Below are positions 18,662 to 25,962 of a DNA stretch of 64,000 nucleotides, piece after piece. Under the pieces are notes generated by a model. The model had not been told where the DNA came from. It searched no databases and saw nothing but the letters and a program-made list of their open reading frames with translations. The stretch comes from Egaibacter danicus (GTDB lineage: Bacteria; Pseudomonadota; Gammaproteobacteria; Burkholderiales; Burkholderiaceae_C), in NCBI GenBank assembly GCA_016707075.1, contig JADJII010000007.1:124001-188000 (forward strand), given 5' to 3'. The stretch's first letter is position 1. Each line of letters begins with the position of its first letter. The translations under genes and the position numbers were made by a program.

Positions 18662-18705
18662 TACCCATATGGGCTACCCAGCATTACCCTTTGCGGTGAT
18701 AGACG
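18662..18705 (+). promoter_or_regulatory. 44-bp shared sulfur-operon element, copy A (tusA-dsrE2 promoter)
   Basis: Starts TACCCATATGGGCTA, then a 13-bp spacer ending ACCC, then TTTGCGGTGATAGACG. Exactly the same length and layout as the copies at 26935-26978 and 42841-42884. TACCCAT matches the NarL heptamer. The terminal ATAGAC-like hexamer may be the -10 box. It lies 130 bp before tusA and points toward it. Confidence 0.75.
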
Positions 18706-18834
18706 CATCGGGGCGTCTCCTCAAGAATTAATCCATGTGGCGTAGTGGGTACAAAATGCCTGTTGCGCAGGATTGATCGTGCGTTCCCGCAACCAGTCCA
18801 GAACCCACAATTAGTCAACCAACGGAGACAAGAC

Positions 18835-19062
18835 ATGGAATTCAACAAGGAATTTGACGCATCTGGCCTGGCCTGCCCGCTACCCATCGTGAAAACCAAG
18901 AAAGCGCTGGCCGATATGACTTCCGGGCAGGTGCTGCGTGTCGTCGCCACTGATCCTGGTTCGGTGTGCGACATGGCCGCCTTTGCGGAGCAGACGGGCA
19001 ATGCGTTGCTGGAACAAGGCAGCGAAAACAGCAAGTTCGTTTTCTACCTCAAAAAAGCCTGA
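18835..19062 (+). CDS. tusA: TusA family sulfurtransferase
   Basis: 75 residues, the usual TusA size. DASGLACPLPIVKTKKAL carries the CPxP motif with the persulfide-carrying C14. I placed the start at ATG 18835 behind GGAGACAAGAC; upstream in-frame sequence is untranslated leader. In oxidative sulfur metabolism TusA receives sulfane sulfur and hands it to DsrEFH or DsrC. It is followed 31 bp later by dsrE2, the usual partner. Confidence 0.95.
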   Translation: MEFNKEFDASGLACPLPIVKTKKALADMTSGQVLRVVATDPGSVCDMAAFAEQTGNALLEQGSENSKFVFYLKKA

Positions 19063-19093
19063 GTCCCGCCACCAACCGCTCCGGAGCACACGC

Positions 19094-19564
19094 ATGGCAA
19101 CCAAGAAAATGGCGCTCATCGCCACCAAAGGCACGCTGGACATGGCTTATCCACCGTTCATCCTGGCCTCTACCGCTGCAGCGCTGGGTTGGGAAGTTCA
19201 GATCTTCTTTACCTTCTACGGCCTGCAATTGCTGCGCAAGAGTCTGGACGGTATCAAGATCAGTCCGCTGGCAAACCCTGCCATGCCCATGCCGGTTCCC
19301 ATGCCGGTGATGGTACAGATGCTGCCGGGCATGGAATCCATGGCCACGATGATGATGAAAAACAAGATGAAGTCCAAGGGCGTGGCGTCGCTGCAGGAAC
19401 TGCGTGACATCTGCCTGGAGACAGAAGTCAAGTTTGTCGCCTGCCAAATGACTGTTGACCTGTTTGAATTCAAGACCAGCGAATTCATCGATGGCATCGA
19501 ATATGGCGGCGCGGCCACTTTCATGAAATTCGCGGGCGAGTCTGACGTCTGCCTGTTCATTTAG
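19094..19564 (+). CDS. dsrE2: DsrE2 (DsrE/DsrF/DsrH-like) sulfur carrier protein
   Basis: 156 residues. It begins KKMALIATKGTLDMAYPPFI with a GLQLLRKSLDGI helix. A Met/Pro-rich, hydrophobic middle (PAMPMPVPMPVMVQMLPGM, about 62-80) may associate with the membrane. Conserved cysteines C107 and C117 (DICLETE, VACQMTVDLFE) follow. DsrE2 proteins bind sulfur from rhodanese or TusA. No rhodanese gene is next to it here, unlike the common rhd-tusA-dsrE2 order. Confidence 0.9.
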   Translation: MATKKMALIATKGTLDMAYPPFILASTAAALGWEVQIFFTFYGLQLLRKSLDGIKISPLANPAMPMPVPMPVMVQMLPGMESMATMMMKNKMKSKGVASLQELRDICLETEVKFVACQMTVDLFEFKTSEFIDGIEYGGAATFMKFAGESDVCLFI

Positions 19565-19576
19565 GTATTCCCTTCT

Positions 19577-19597
19577 GTTGGTGCAGGCTGTACCAAC
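19577..19597 (+). terminator. Possible hairpin after dsrE2
   Basis: GTTGGT-N9-ACCAAC forms a six-base-pair stem 12 bp after the dsrE2 stop. No T-run follows, so it is at best a weak or factor-dependent terminator or a processing site. Confidence 0.25.
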
Positions 19598-19633
19598 GTC
19601 CCGTACTGCCTGGTTATCCCTTGGGGTAGTAGC

Positions 19634-20533
19634 ATGGCAAACCCAGACTTGAGAATCGCTATGAAGAAAATGATCATGTGGTGCGTCCTGCTGTGGTCGT
19701 CACAAGTCTGTCTGGCACTCGAACCCTATGTGCAGGGGGACAAACTTGCTGGCGCAGACCTGTCCGCGCAGTTGGCACAAATTGAAAAAAAGCTCCAGGC
19801 GGAAGGATTCACCGTGATTGGTCACCACACGCCTAAAGGACTGCCCGGATACGCCAGTCTGGTGATCACGGACCCGGACATGCTGACGGCGATCCGCACC
19901 ATCGGGGGTTCGGCCATCGTCGCATCCGGTATCCGTGTGGGTCTGCAAAACGACGGCACTTTGACCTACATGAATCCGGATTATTGGTACCGCGCATACC
20001 TGCGCGGCCAGTACAAGGTAGCCCAAGCCGCTGCCAAGTCGGTGCAAATGCGGCTTGCCAAAGCGCTGGGCGAGGGCAAGGCGTTTGGTGGCGACGTACC
20101 TGAGGCCGACTTGGCGAACTACCGCTACATGATTGGCATGGAACGGTTCGACTCCGCCAACAGCGAACTCAGCACACACGCCAGTTTTGAAGAAGCCCTC
20201 AAGGCCGTGCAGGGCAACCTGTCCAAGGGAACAGGCACTACCAGCCGGGTGTACGAGGTTGTCATGCCAAACAGCAAAATTGCTGTCTTCGGCGTGGCCA
20301 TGAACGATCCAGGTGACGGCGAGGGCTGGTGGGTCAAAAAGATTGGCGCAGACCACATGGCCGGACTGCCTTACGAGGTCTTCATCGTGGACAACAAGGT
20401 CTACGCGTTGTATGCGCGTTTTCGCATTGCGCTGGCATGGCCCGCGCTGGGTATGGGTCAGTTCATGGGCATCATCAACGCGCCTGAAGCCATCCGCAAC
20501 ACGCTCGCCCGCATAGCGAGTGGGTCCAATTGA
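19634..20533 (+). CDS. Exported protein of unknown function in sulfur cluster
   Basis: 299 residues from ATG 19634, or 290 from ATG 19661 (MKKMIMWCVLLWSSQVCLA), which gives a clean signal peptide ending ALA. The mature part has a repeated alpha/beta look: IEKKLQAEGFTVIGHHTPKG, VITDPDMLTAIRTIGG, IRVGLQNDGTLTYMNPDYWY, MGQFMGIINAPEAIRNTLA. The first half recalls DUF302-type folds, but I do not recognise the family with confidence. It sits between dsrE2 and the YeeE/YedE transporter, with 26 bp to the latter. A periplasmic role in sulfur-compound uptake is possible (inference). Confidence 0.75.
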   Translation: MANPDLRIAMKKMIMWCVLLWSSQVCLALEPYVQGDKLAGADLSAQLAQIEKKLQAEGFTVIGHHTPKGLPGYASLVITDPDMLTAIRTIGGSAIVASGIRVGLQNDGTLTYMNPDYWYRAYLRGQYKVAQAAAKSVQMRLAKALGEGKAFGGDVPEADLANYRYMIGMERFDSANSELSTHASFEEALKAVQGNLSKGTGTTSRVYEVVMPNSKIAVFGVAMNDPGDGEGWWVKKIGADHMAGLPYEVFIVDNKVYALYARFRIALAWPALGMGQFMGIINAPEAIRNTLARIASGSN

Positions 20534-20559
20534 TTTCCACCTGATCTGGAGCAATCGAC

Positions 20560-21663
20560 ATGAGCGAAGCAATCAACCCGGCCACCATGGTCATATGGGG
20601 CGGCTTTGTGCTGGCCTTCATTTTCGGAGCCATCGCCAACAAGACCAACTTCTGCACCATGGGTGCGATCTCGGATGTGGTCAATATGGAGCACTGGGGA
20701 CGCATGCGCATGTGGCTGCTGGCCATTGCGGTGGCGGTGATCGGTGCCAATCTGCTTTACTACTTCGGGTTGATCGACTTGTCAAAATCGGTCTATCAGC
20801 GCCCCGTGTTGCCGTGGCTTTCGCTCCTGCTGGGGGGATCCCTGTTTGGCGTGGGCATGACGATTGCCGCTGGCTGCACCAACAAGAATCTGGTGCGGGT
20901 TGGCGGTGGCAGCCTGCGTTCCGTGGTGGTGCTGGCGTTTCTGGCGATATCGGCCTATATGACGCTCAAGGGCCTGTTTGGCCAGTGGCGCTCCACCTTT
21001 CTGGATCCGGTGGCGGTCGATTTGTCCCAATGGGGCTTCAAGTCCCAGAGTCTGCCTCAGCTACTGAGCAAGCTGACCGGCCTGCCAGAGAAGACCGCCC
21101 TGCTCACCACCGTGGCCATTGTCGGCTTGGGTCTGCTGGCGTTTGTATTCAAGGACAAGCGCTTTCGTGGCAACCTGTCCAACGTGATCGGTTCGGCGGT
21201 GCTAGGTTTGCTGGTAGTGGCCGCTTGGTACCTGACTGGTCACATCGGGTTTGGGGAAGACCCCGCGACCATGGAGTCGGTTTATTTCGCCACCAACACC
21301 CGTACGCTGGAGTCCTTGAGTTTTGTGGCTCCGGTGGCCTACAACCTGGAGATGCTGATGCTATGGACTGACAAGTCGTTGCGGATGACCTTTGGCATCG
21401 CCTCGACTTTGGGCGTGGTGCTGGGCTCCTTTGCCTACGCCATCGCCACGAAACAGTTTCGATGGGAAGGCTTCGCCTCTTTGGAAGATTTGCGCACCCA
21501 GCTGGTGGGCGCAGTGCTGATGGGTTTTGGGGGTGTCACAGCAATTGGCTGCACGATCGGGCAGGGCCTGTCTGGCGTGTCCACGCTGGCGATGGGTTCT
21601 TTCCTCGCGCTGGCCGGCATCGTGGGGGGCGCAGTAGTCACAATGAAGTGGCAGCAGCGCTGA
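20560..21663 (+). CDS. YeeE/YedE (DUF395) family sulfur-compound transporter
   Basis: 367 residues with about ten membrane helices. The family cysteines are in NKTNFCTMGAISD (first repeat), AAGCTNKNLVRVGGGS, and AIGCTIGQGLSGVS near the C-terminus, which echoes the first half as an internal duplication. Members such as TsuA import thiosulfate, and others move sulfur-containing ions. The neighbours tusA and dsrE2 support a sulfur substrate that cannot be specified here. A ribosome-binding site (GGAGC) precedes the ATG. It converges on the leftward operon ending at 21714. Confidence 0.9.
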   Translation: MSEAINPATMVIWGGFVLAFIFGAIANKTNFCTMGAISDVVNMEHWGRMRMWLLAIAVAVIGANLLYYFGLIDLSKSVYQRPVLPWLSLLLGGSLFGVGMTIAAGCTNKNLVRVGGGSLRSVVVLAFLAISAYMTLKGLFGQWRSTFLDPVAVDLSQWGFKSQSLPQLLSKLTGLPEKTALLTTVAIVGLGLLAFVFKDKRFRGNLSNVIGSAVLGLLVVAAWYLTGHIGFGEDPATMESVYFATNTRTLESLSFVAPVAYNLEMLMLWTDKSLRMTFGIASTLGVVLGSFAYAIATKQFRWEGFASLEDLRTQLVGAVLMGFGGVTAIGCTIGQGLSGVSTLAMGSFLALAGIVGGAVVTMKWQQR

Positions 21664-21713
21664 AAGCCAACATACTGCCAGTGAAGGCGAAAGGGTCTTT
21701 AGCCGGAGATGCT

Positions 21714-22157
21714 CTAGGCCTTGGGAGACGTAGCGCGACGGCGCGGCTGCCAGGCCACGATACTGGCGACAATTTGTGCCCAAGGTAACTCCAGCAGACT
21801 CGCCTCGTCAGCTTGGGCTTGTTGCACCATGGCATGAACGTTCACCTTGGGCGCTACCAGCGCTGTTTGCAGACCGCGCAGTCCTCCACACTGCAACTGC
21901 ATGACTTTGGCGTGAGCGATCGGAACACCCGGGCGGGGAAGATGCAGCGCAAACATCGCTCTTTCTCGAAAAAGGCTTTCCAGCGTCATGCAATTGATAC
22001 GTGCCACTTCCAGAGAACAGGCCACCACTTCGCGCTCGGCCAGCGCCCGCCGCCTGGCCAGCTCACACTGCGCACAGTCCGCCAGAATGGCTCTCTCAAA
22101 CACGCAGGGTGAGGGATTCAACATCCTGCGTGAGTCTTGGAATGCCCGCTCGTCCAT
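21714..22157 (-). CDS. Cysteine-rich protein of unknown function, last gene of the dsr-divergent operon
   Basis: 147 residues from ATG 22157, 10 bp after the stop of the S24-fold gene. Six cysteines fall in the first 90 residues (C18, C28, C31, C47, C56, C90; ADCAQCELARRR, ARINCMTLES). A small metal or Fe-S site is possible, but the spacing matches no motif I know. The rest is helical (LFRERAMFALHLPRPGVPI), with a basic C-terminus RRRATSPKA. No signal peptide. Genomic context is the only clue: it shares an operon with a DsrC-like protein and a ferredoxin reductase. Confidence 0.7.
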   Translation of the reverse strand: MDERAFQDSRRMLNPSPCVFERAILADCAQCELARRRALAEREVVACSLEVARINCMTLESLFRERAMFALHLPRPGVPIAHAKVMQLQCGGLRGLQTALVAPKVNVHAMVQQAQADEASLLELPWAQIVASIVAWQPRRRATSPKA

Positions 22158-22167
22158 GCCGCGGCGC

Positions 22168-22557
22168 TCAGTCGTCTCCCTTGGGCCCCGGCACGCGCAC
22201 CTGGCACAGCAGGTCTTCAGCCTGCAACTCGTTGTCTGCAAACATGACTTTGATTTTTCCAGGTAGGTCGGCTGGGTTCAACGGGTGCAACACCCAGCCA
22301 GCGCTGGATTGCAGCAGTTGCCTGAAGGTCCACTCGCTTTCATGCCACGCCAGGACGTACGACCGGTCCTGGGCCAGTCCATCCGGCTCGATGACGATGA
22401 TCTCGCCCTCAAGGAACTCGGGCGCCATGCTGTGACCAAGCACCATCAGCGCAAACGACTCGCCGCCGCCGCAGTCCGGCAGAACAGCATCCTCCATGGG
22501 GGGCAATGCATCAGCATAGGTCGCGGCAGGGTCTGATGGGGAAGATTTCCTGAGCAT
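22168..22557 (-). CDS. S24/LexA-fold protein lacking HTH and catalytic lysine
   Basis: 129 residues from ATG 22557; the longer frame begins with a TTG two codons earlier. The whole protein is a LexA/signal-peptidase-like beta fold: GHSMAPEFLEGEIIVIEPDG with the nucleophile-position S43, then RSYVLAWHESEWTFRQLL. The position of the catalytic Lys (V-K-R-L in LexA) is occupied by Arg79. There is no DNA-binding domain. It may be a non-peptidase binding module, or use another base. It lies between the ferredoxin reductase and the Cys-rich gene. Confidence 0.8.
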   Translation of the reverse strand: MLRKSSPSDPAATYADALPPMEDAVLPDCGGGESFALMVLGHSMAPEFLEGEIIVIEPDGLAQDRSYVLAWHESEWTFRQLLQSSAGWVLHPLNPADLPGKIKVMFADNELQAEDLLCQVRVPGPKGDD

Positions 22558-22578
22558 GATCAATATGTTGGAAGTTTG

Positions 22579-24054
22579 TTACAGCACTTGGGTGAATATT
22601 CGAGCCGTCACCACCCCCGCCGCGCGTAGTTCATCGCGCAGCGTGCTGACAAAATCGGGTGGGCCGGCCAGATAGAAGTCGCAGTCAAAATCAAACAGAT
22701 CGGCCCTCATTGACTGGGCGATTTGCCGCGCGCCAGCAGCCACATCCGCATCAGACACCAACTCGTATTCAAACTGGTCCAGAGCCTCTGACCAGGCGCG
22801 ACACTGATTGGCCAAAAAATGTCCGTCGCTACGAGTGGCCAACCAGAACAGTGACAGTGGGAGAGCAGAATCCAGAGCCAGTGCGTGCTCAATCAGGCTT
22901 TTGACAGGTGCAAAGCCGGTGTTGCAGGCGGCAAACACAAGGGAACGGTTGCCGTCCGCAAGCACAAACTCGCCCCATGGACCTAACACCGAGATGGCAG
23001 CACCAGACTGGATATCGCCGGCAAAAAGATGCCGGGCCAAGGCATCGGTCTCATCGCGGGCAATGAAAAAATGCAGATTGCGATCATCACAGGGGCAACT
23101 GGCCACCGGGTAAACCGTACGTATATCGCCTTGGCCCGGTATAGTCCACCCCAGTTGAACAGATTGTCCAGCCAGAAATCGCAAGCGGTGGCTGCGCGGC
23201 GTCTGCAGGTGCAACAATCGGGTGTCGGGCCCCAACTCGGTGATCGCGCGCACTTGGGCTACTATTTGCTGCTCGGGAATATCCTGCGGACCGCCGGCTT
23301 CCAGCAGCTCCAGGACCAGTTCGCTGCTGGCTGCGGTATGACAGCACATCAAGGTATATCCCTGCGCTTTTTCCGCTTCCGACAAGGGATAGTCGAAGTG
23401 CTGGGTTTTCGCGATTTCGCCAGAAATCACACGCACCTTGCACATGCCGCAACTGCCGTTGCCACAGCCATAATTAAGTTTGAGTCCGGCTTGCAGACCC
23501 GCCTGCAACAGGTTGCTGCGCCCTTCCACCGAGAATTCGTGTTTGCTGGGGCGCAGAGTAACCTGTGCCGTCATGACCTTGAGCATATCGTCCATCACCT
23601 CCAGCAAATCGACCGGCTCGGTGGCCAGAACCTGCGCCAGCCCCCGGGTAGCCTGTTGTTCCAGTTCCTGCCATGCAGCATCACCATGACGCTGCATTGA
23701 CTCTTGCCGAATACGCTGTTGAAGCGCAATCACCAGACCGTGGTAACTCTGCAAGTGTTTACGCACATCGGCGAGTTCCTGGCTTTGGGCAAACAAGCGT
23801 TGCGCCAGCACTTCCTGGCTGGGCAGCATGCGCTCCCGCACTCTTCTGCCAAATGCTTCGTCCCGAATTTGCGCCACACGCTCCAGCAAGCCGGATTCCT
23901 CCAACTGCGCGCCAGGGTAAAGGCGTAACAAGGCGTCGGTTGTCACCATTCCGTCACTCAATACCAGTGCGCCGTCGCGCACTTGTTGCTGCAACACCCC
24001 GCGAGCCACGCCTACCAGCTGAGCGGCACGCCAGACGGTAACTTGATGCGACAT
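22579..24054 (-). CDS. HTH-like/coiled-coil + [2Fe-2S] ferredoxin + FAD/NAD(P) reductase fusion
   Basis: 491 residues. The N-terminus (1-50, VTVWRAAQLVGVARGVLQQQ) resembles a MerR/excisionase-type helix-turn-helix. Residues 55-140 are Gln/Glu/Arg-rich and coiled-coil-like. A plant-type ferredoxin domain has cysteines 197, 202 and 205 (CGNGSCGMC) and C237/C238. A flavodoxin-reductase-like FAD and NAD domain ends the protein (RTVYPVAS, FAACNTGFAPVKSLIEHAL, YLAGPPDF). The oxidoreductase half would pass electrons from NAD(P)H to the 2Fe-2S centre. The electron acceptor is unknown; TauD-like and DsrC-like neighbours are candidates. Stop is 4 bp from the TauD-like gene on the same strand. Confidence 0.85.
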   Translation of the reverse strand: MSHQVTVWRAAQLVGVARGVLQQQVRDGALVLSDGMVTTDALLRLYPGAQLEESGLLERVAQIRDEAFGRRVRERMLPSQEVLAQRLFAQSQELADVRKHLQSYHGLVIALQQRIRQESMQRHGDAAWQELEQQATRGLAQVLATEPVDLLEVMDDMLKVMTAQVTLRPSKHEFSVEGRSNLLQAGLQAGLKLNYGCGNGSCGMCKVRVISGEIAKTQHFDYPLSEAEKAQGYTLMCCHTAASSELVLELLEAGGPQDIPEQQIVAQVRAITELGPDTRLLHLQTPRSHRLRFLAGQSVQLGWTIPGQGDIRTVYPVASCPCDDRNLHFFIARDETDALARHLFAGDIQSGAAISVLGPWGEFVLADGNRSLVFAACNTGFAPVKSLIEHALALDSALPLSLFWLATRSDGHFLANQCRAWSEALDQFEYELVSDADVAAGARQIAQSMRADLFDFDCDFYLAGPPDFVSTLRDELRAAGVVTARIFTQVL

Positions 24055-24057
24055 GGT

Positions 24058-24957
24058 TTACTCCGTCAGGCTTTCTACATCGGTACGGATACGATCCAGG
24101 TAGCGCGCCCTATACAGCAGCCTGGGTTGCTGCGGGTCGTCCAAAAAGCCTGATCGATCATGCAGCACGTTGTTGCACACAAGCCCCATGCCGGGCTCCA
24201 GAGTCAGCCGAAATACATGAGGTGAGTCGCTGGCCAGCAACTGCTCCAGAAACGCTACGGCGGCGCGCGTCTGCGCATCGTCCTTCCATTGCACACTGCG
24301 CGTGCGCGCCGTGTAGCGCATGTGCAGCGCACCACTTGCTTCGTCTACGGAAAACACAGGTCCGGTCTGCTCGGTGCGGGCCACTCCATCTTCATCCAAG
24401 CGCTCAGGGATGGTCATCGCGTCAGGGGCCATCAGCGCTCGCACCCAATCGGGATTGGCATCACGCATGGCAATATAGGCCATCTCATGGTCCATCAGGG
24501 CATTTTCGCCACCTGAACTTGCCGCGCGCACGCAATGCAGAATCATGGCCCGAATCTGGCGAGACTGCGGATGGTAGTAACCATCGGTATGCCACTTGAT
24601 GGGTCGATTGGTGTAAGGAATAAATGCGGTGCGGTCACCTGCCGTCGCAGCCACCGCAATCTGCGAAATGCCGTCCTCGTCAGCAAGCCAGTTACCGTCG
24701 AGCCGGAACAGCCCCATCTGCTGCCCCAACAGACGCGGAATGTCCTTGTCCGGAACACGCACCGCGCTGCGGTAAATAGCCATGTTGGCACCAGCGCAGC
24801 GTTGCAGCAGTGCTTGAACTTCAGCATCGCTCAGGGTACGTGGGTCGCCCACGTTGACCACCAGATCACGTGCGTGGGTCGGGTGGCTGGCGCGCTTGGC
24901 AGCGGCCCAGCGTCGGTAGGCCAACTGGTTGTCGAGGTCAAACGGTGAGACGGGCAT
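24058..24957 (-). CDS. TauD/TfdA-like Fe(II)/2-oxoglutarate dioxygenase
   Basis: 299 residues from ATG 24957. The 2-His-1-carboxylate iron site is visible as H123-x-D125 in KWHTDGYYHP and H266 in NNVLHDRSGF. The 2-oxoglutarate-binding Arg is probably in the C-terminal RLLYRARYLDRIR. TauD relatives hydroxylate sulfonates, herbicides or carnitine precursors. The substrate here is unknown, but a sulfonate or other organosulfur compound would suit the cluster. It lies 10 bp after orf205, inside the dsr-divergent operon. Confidence 0.85.
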   Translation of the reverse strand: MPVSPFDLDNQLAYRRWAAAKRASHPTHARDLVVNVGDPRTLSDAEVQALLQRCAGANMAIYRSAVRVPDKDIPRLLGQQMGLFRLDGNWLADEDGISQIAVAATAGDRTAFIPYTNRPIKWHTDGYYHPQSRQIRAMILHCVRAASSGGENALMDHEMAYIAMRDANPDWVRALMAPDAMTIPERLDEDGVARTEQTGPVFSVDEASGALHMRYTARTRSVQWKDDAQTRAAVAFLEQLLASDSPHVFRLTLEPGMGLVCNNVLHDRSGFLDDPQQPRLLYRARYLDRIRTDVESLTE

Positions 24958-24967
24958 GATGCAGTAC

Positions 24968-25585
24968 TCAGTCACCGGATGTGGCGCCATGGCCGGCACG
25001 CACCGGTCTCGGCTCGGTGGACAACACGTTTCGCATGGCGCGCTGCAGCATCTCCAGCGCAATTGGCACTTCGGCTGCCATGATCTGCTCCACCACCCAG
25101 CGTTGGTCCTTTTGCGGCATCAGCGACTCGATGCGATGGCCCAGGTAGCGCACAAAGGCAAAGTCGGGGCCGTCGGCGCCAAACCCGAACTCGGCATAGT
25201 GGTCAGCCAGCTCATTGAACAGGTCAATAAATGCTTCGTAGTGGCTGGGTGCACTATCGGGAGGCACACCGAGCAGGCTGTCTTCGTTTTCCTGCAATAC
25301 CTCTGCCACGCGCTTGACCAGGGCGGTGATGAACTCACCTCGTCCCTCGGGACCCATGCGCTCATAGGCCATGCGGTCCAGCACTTGGGTGAAGAACACC
25401 AGCACCTCCCGCGTGAAGGCGAAGTATTGCGGCCCGACTTCAATATCAAAGTGGGCCGAGCGCATTTGTTTGAGCATGTTCTGCGCGACTCGCCAGGCGA
25501 TGAACGCCATCGCGCTGGCGGTCTGCTGAGGCGTCTTGGGAGCGCCGGAGCGAAACCACTGGCTCTTGATGCGAATGGCTGACAT
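24968..25585 (-). CDS. Conserved-looking helical protein of unknown function
   Basis: 205 residues, mostly amphipathic helices: WRVAQNMLKQMRSAHFDIEV, PQYFAFTREVLVFFTQVLDR, FVRYLGHRIESLMPQKDQRW. No cysteines, no signal peptide, no membrane span. The start MSAIRIKSQWF is 17 bp after the stop of the DsrC-like gene. I recognise no family. Position between a DsrC-like protein and a TauD-like dioxygenase suggests a role in the same pathway. Confidence 0.75.
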   Translation of the reverse strand: MSAIRIKSQWFRSGAPKTPQQTASAMAFIAWRVAQNMLKQMRSAHFDIEVGPQYFAFTREVLVFFTQVLDRMAYERMGPEGRGEFITALVKRVAEVLQENEDSLLGVPPDSAPSHYEAFIDLFNELADHYAEFGFGADGPDFAFVRYLGHRIESLMPQKDQRWVVEQIMAAEVPIALEMLQRAMRNVLSTEPRPVRAGHGATSGD

Positions 25586-25601
25586 GCTCAGTTGTTCCGC
25601 A

Positions 25602-25931
25602 TCAGTATCCGCCCTTGCCCAGGGGCTGGGGCAACGCGGCTACCTTGGGTCCTTGCTTGGCGGGTCCGATCGGAAACAGGTCGTACAGATACTTGCTGTC
25701 CACTTCAGGGCGTATCTCGGCCATACCTTTGAGCATGGCACGAAAATTCGGTGTGTGACCGTGTTCGCGGTACTCGTCGCGCAGGTAGTTCACGACCTCC
25801 CAGTGCGCATCGGTCAACTCAATGCTCTCCGCCGCTGCAATCGTGCGCACTGCCTCGTCATCGAACGATGCCTCCAGCAAGTAGCCCTGTTCATCGGCTT
25901 CCAACTCCATGCCATTGACCTTGTACATCAT
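25602..25931 (-). CDS. DsrC/TusE-like protein without the C-terminal cysteines
   Basis: 109 residues with the complete DsrC fold signature: YKVNGMELEADEQGYLLE, IELTDAHWEVVNYLRDEY, SKYLYDLFPIGPAKQ. The carboxy-terminal arm reads GPKVAALPQPLGKGGY where true DsrC has ACKIAGLPKPTGCI, so both redox cysteines are missing (Pro95 replaces the inner one). It therefore cannot carry a persulfide or form the DsrC trisulfide. A regulatory or binding role is likely. AAGGAGAAGACG precedes the ATG pair, with the start at 25931. Canonical dsrC is at 30669. Confidence 0.9.
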   Translation of the reverse strand: MMYKVNGMELEADEQGYLLEASFDDEAVRTIAAAESIELTDAHWEVVNYLRDEYREHGHTPNFRAMLKGMAEIRPEVDSKYLYDLFPIGPAKQGPKVAALPQPLGKGGY

Positions 25932-25962
25932 CGTCTTCTCTCCTTCTCTATTGTCAAAACCT

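Noticed and set aside
19612..19629. Possible fourth copy of the TACCCAT palindrome before the exported protein gene
   Set aside because: TATCCCTTGGGGTAG resembles the core, but the spacer and ATAGACG block are absent and it lies at the start codon.
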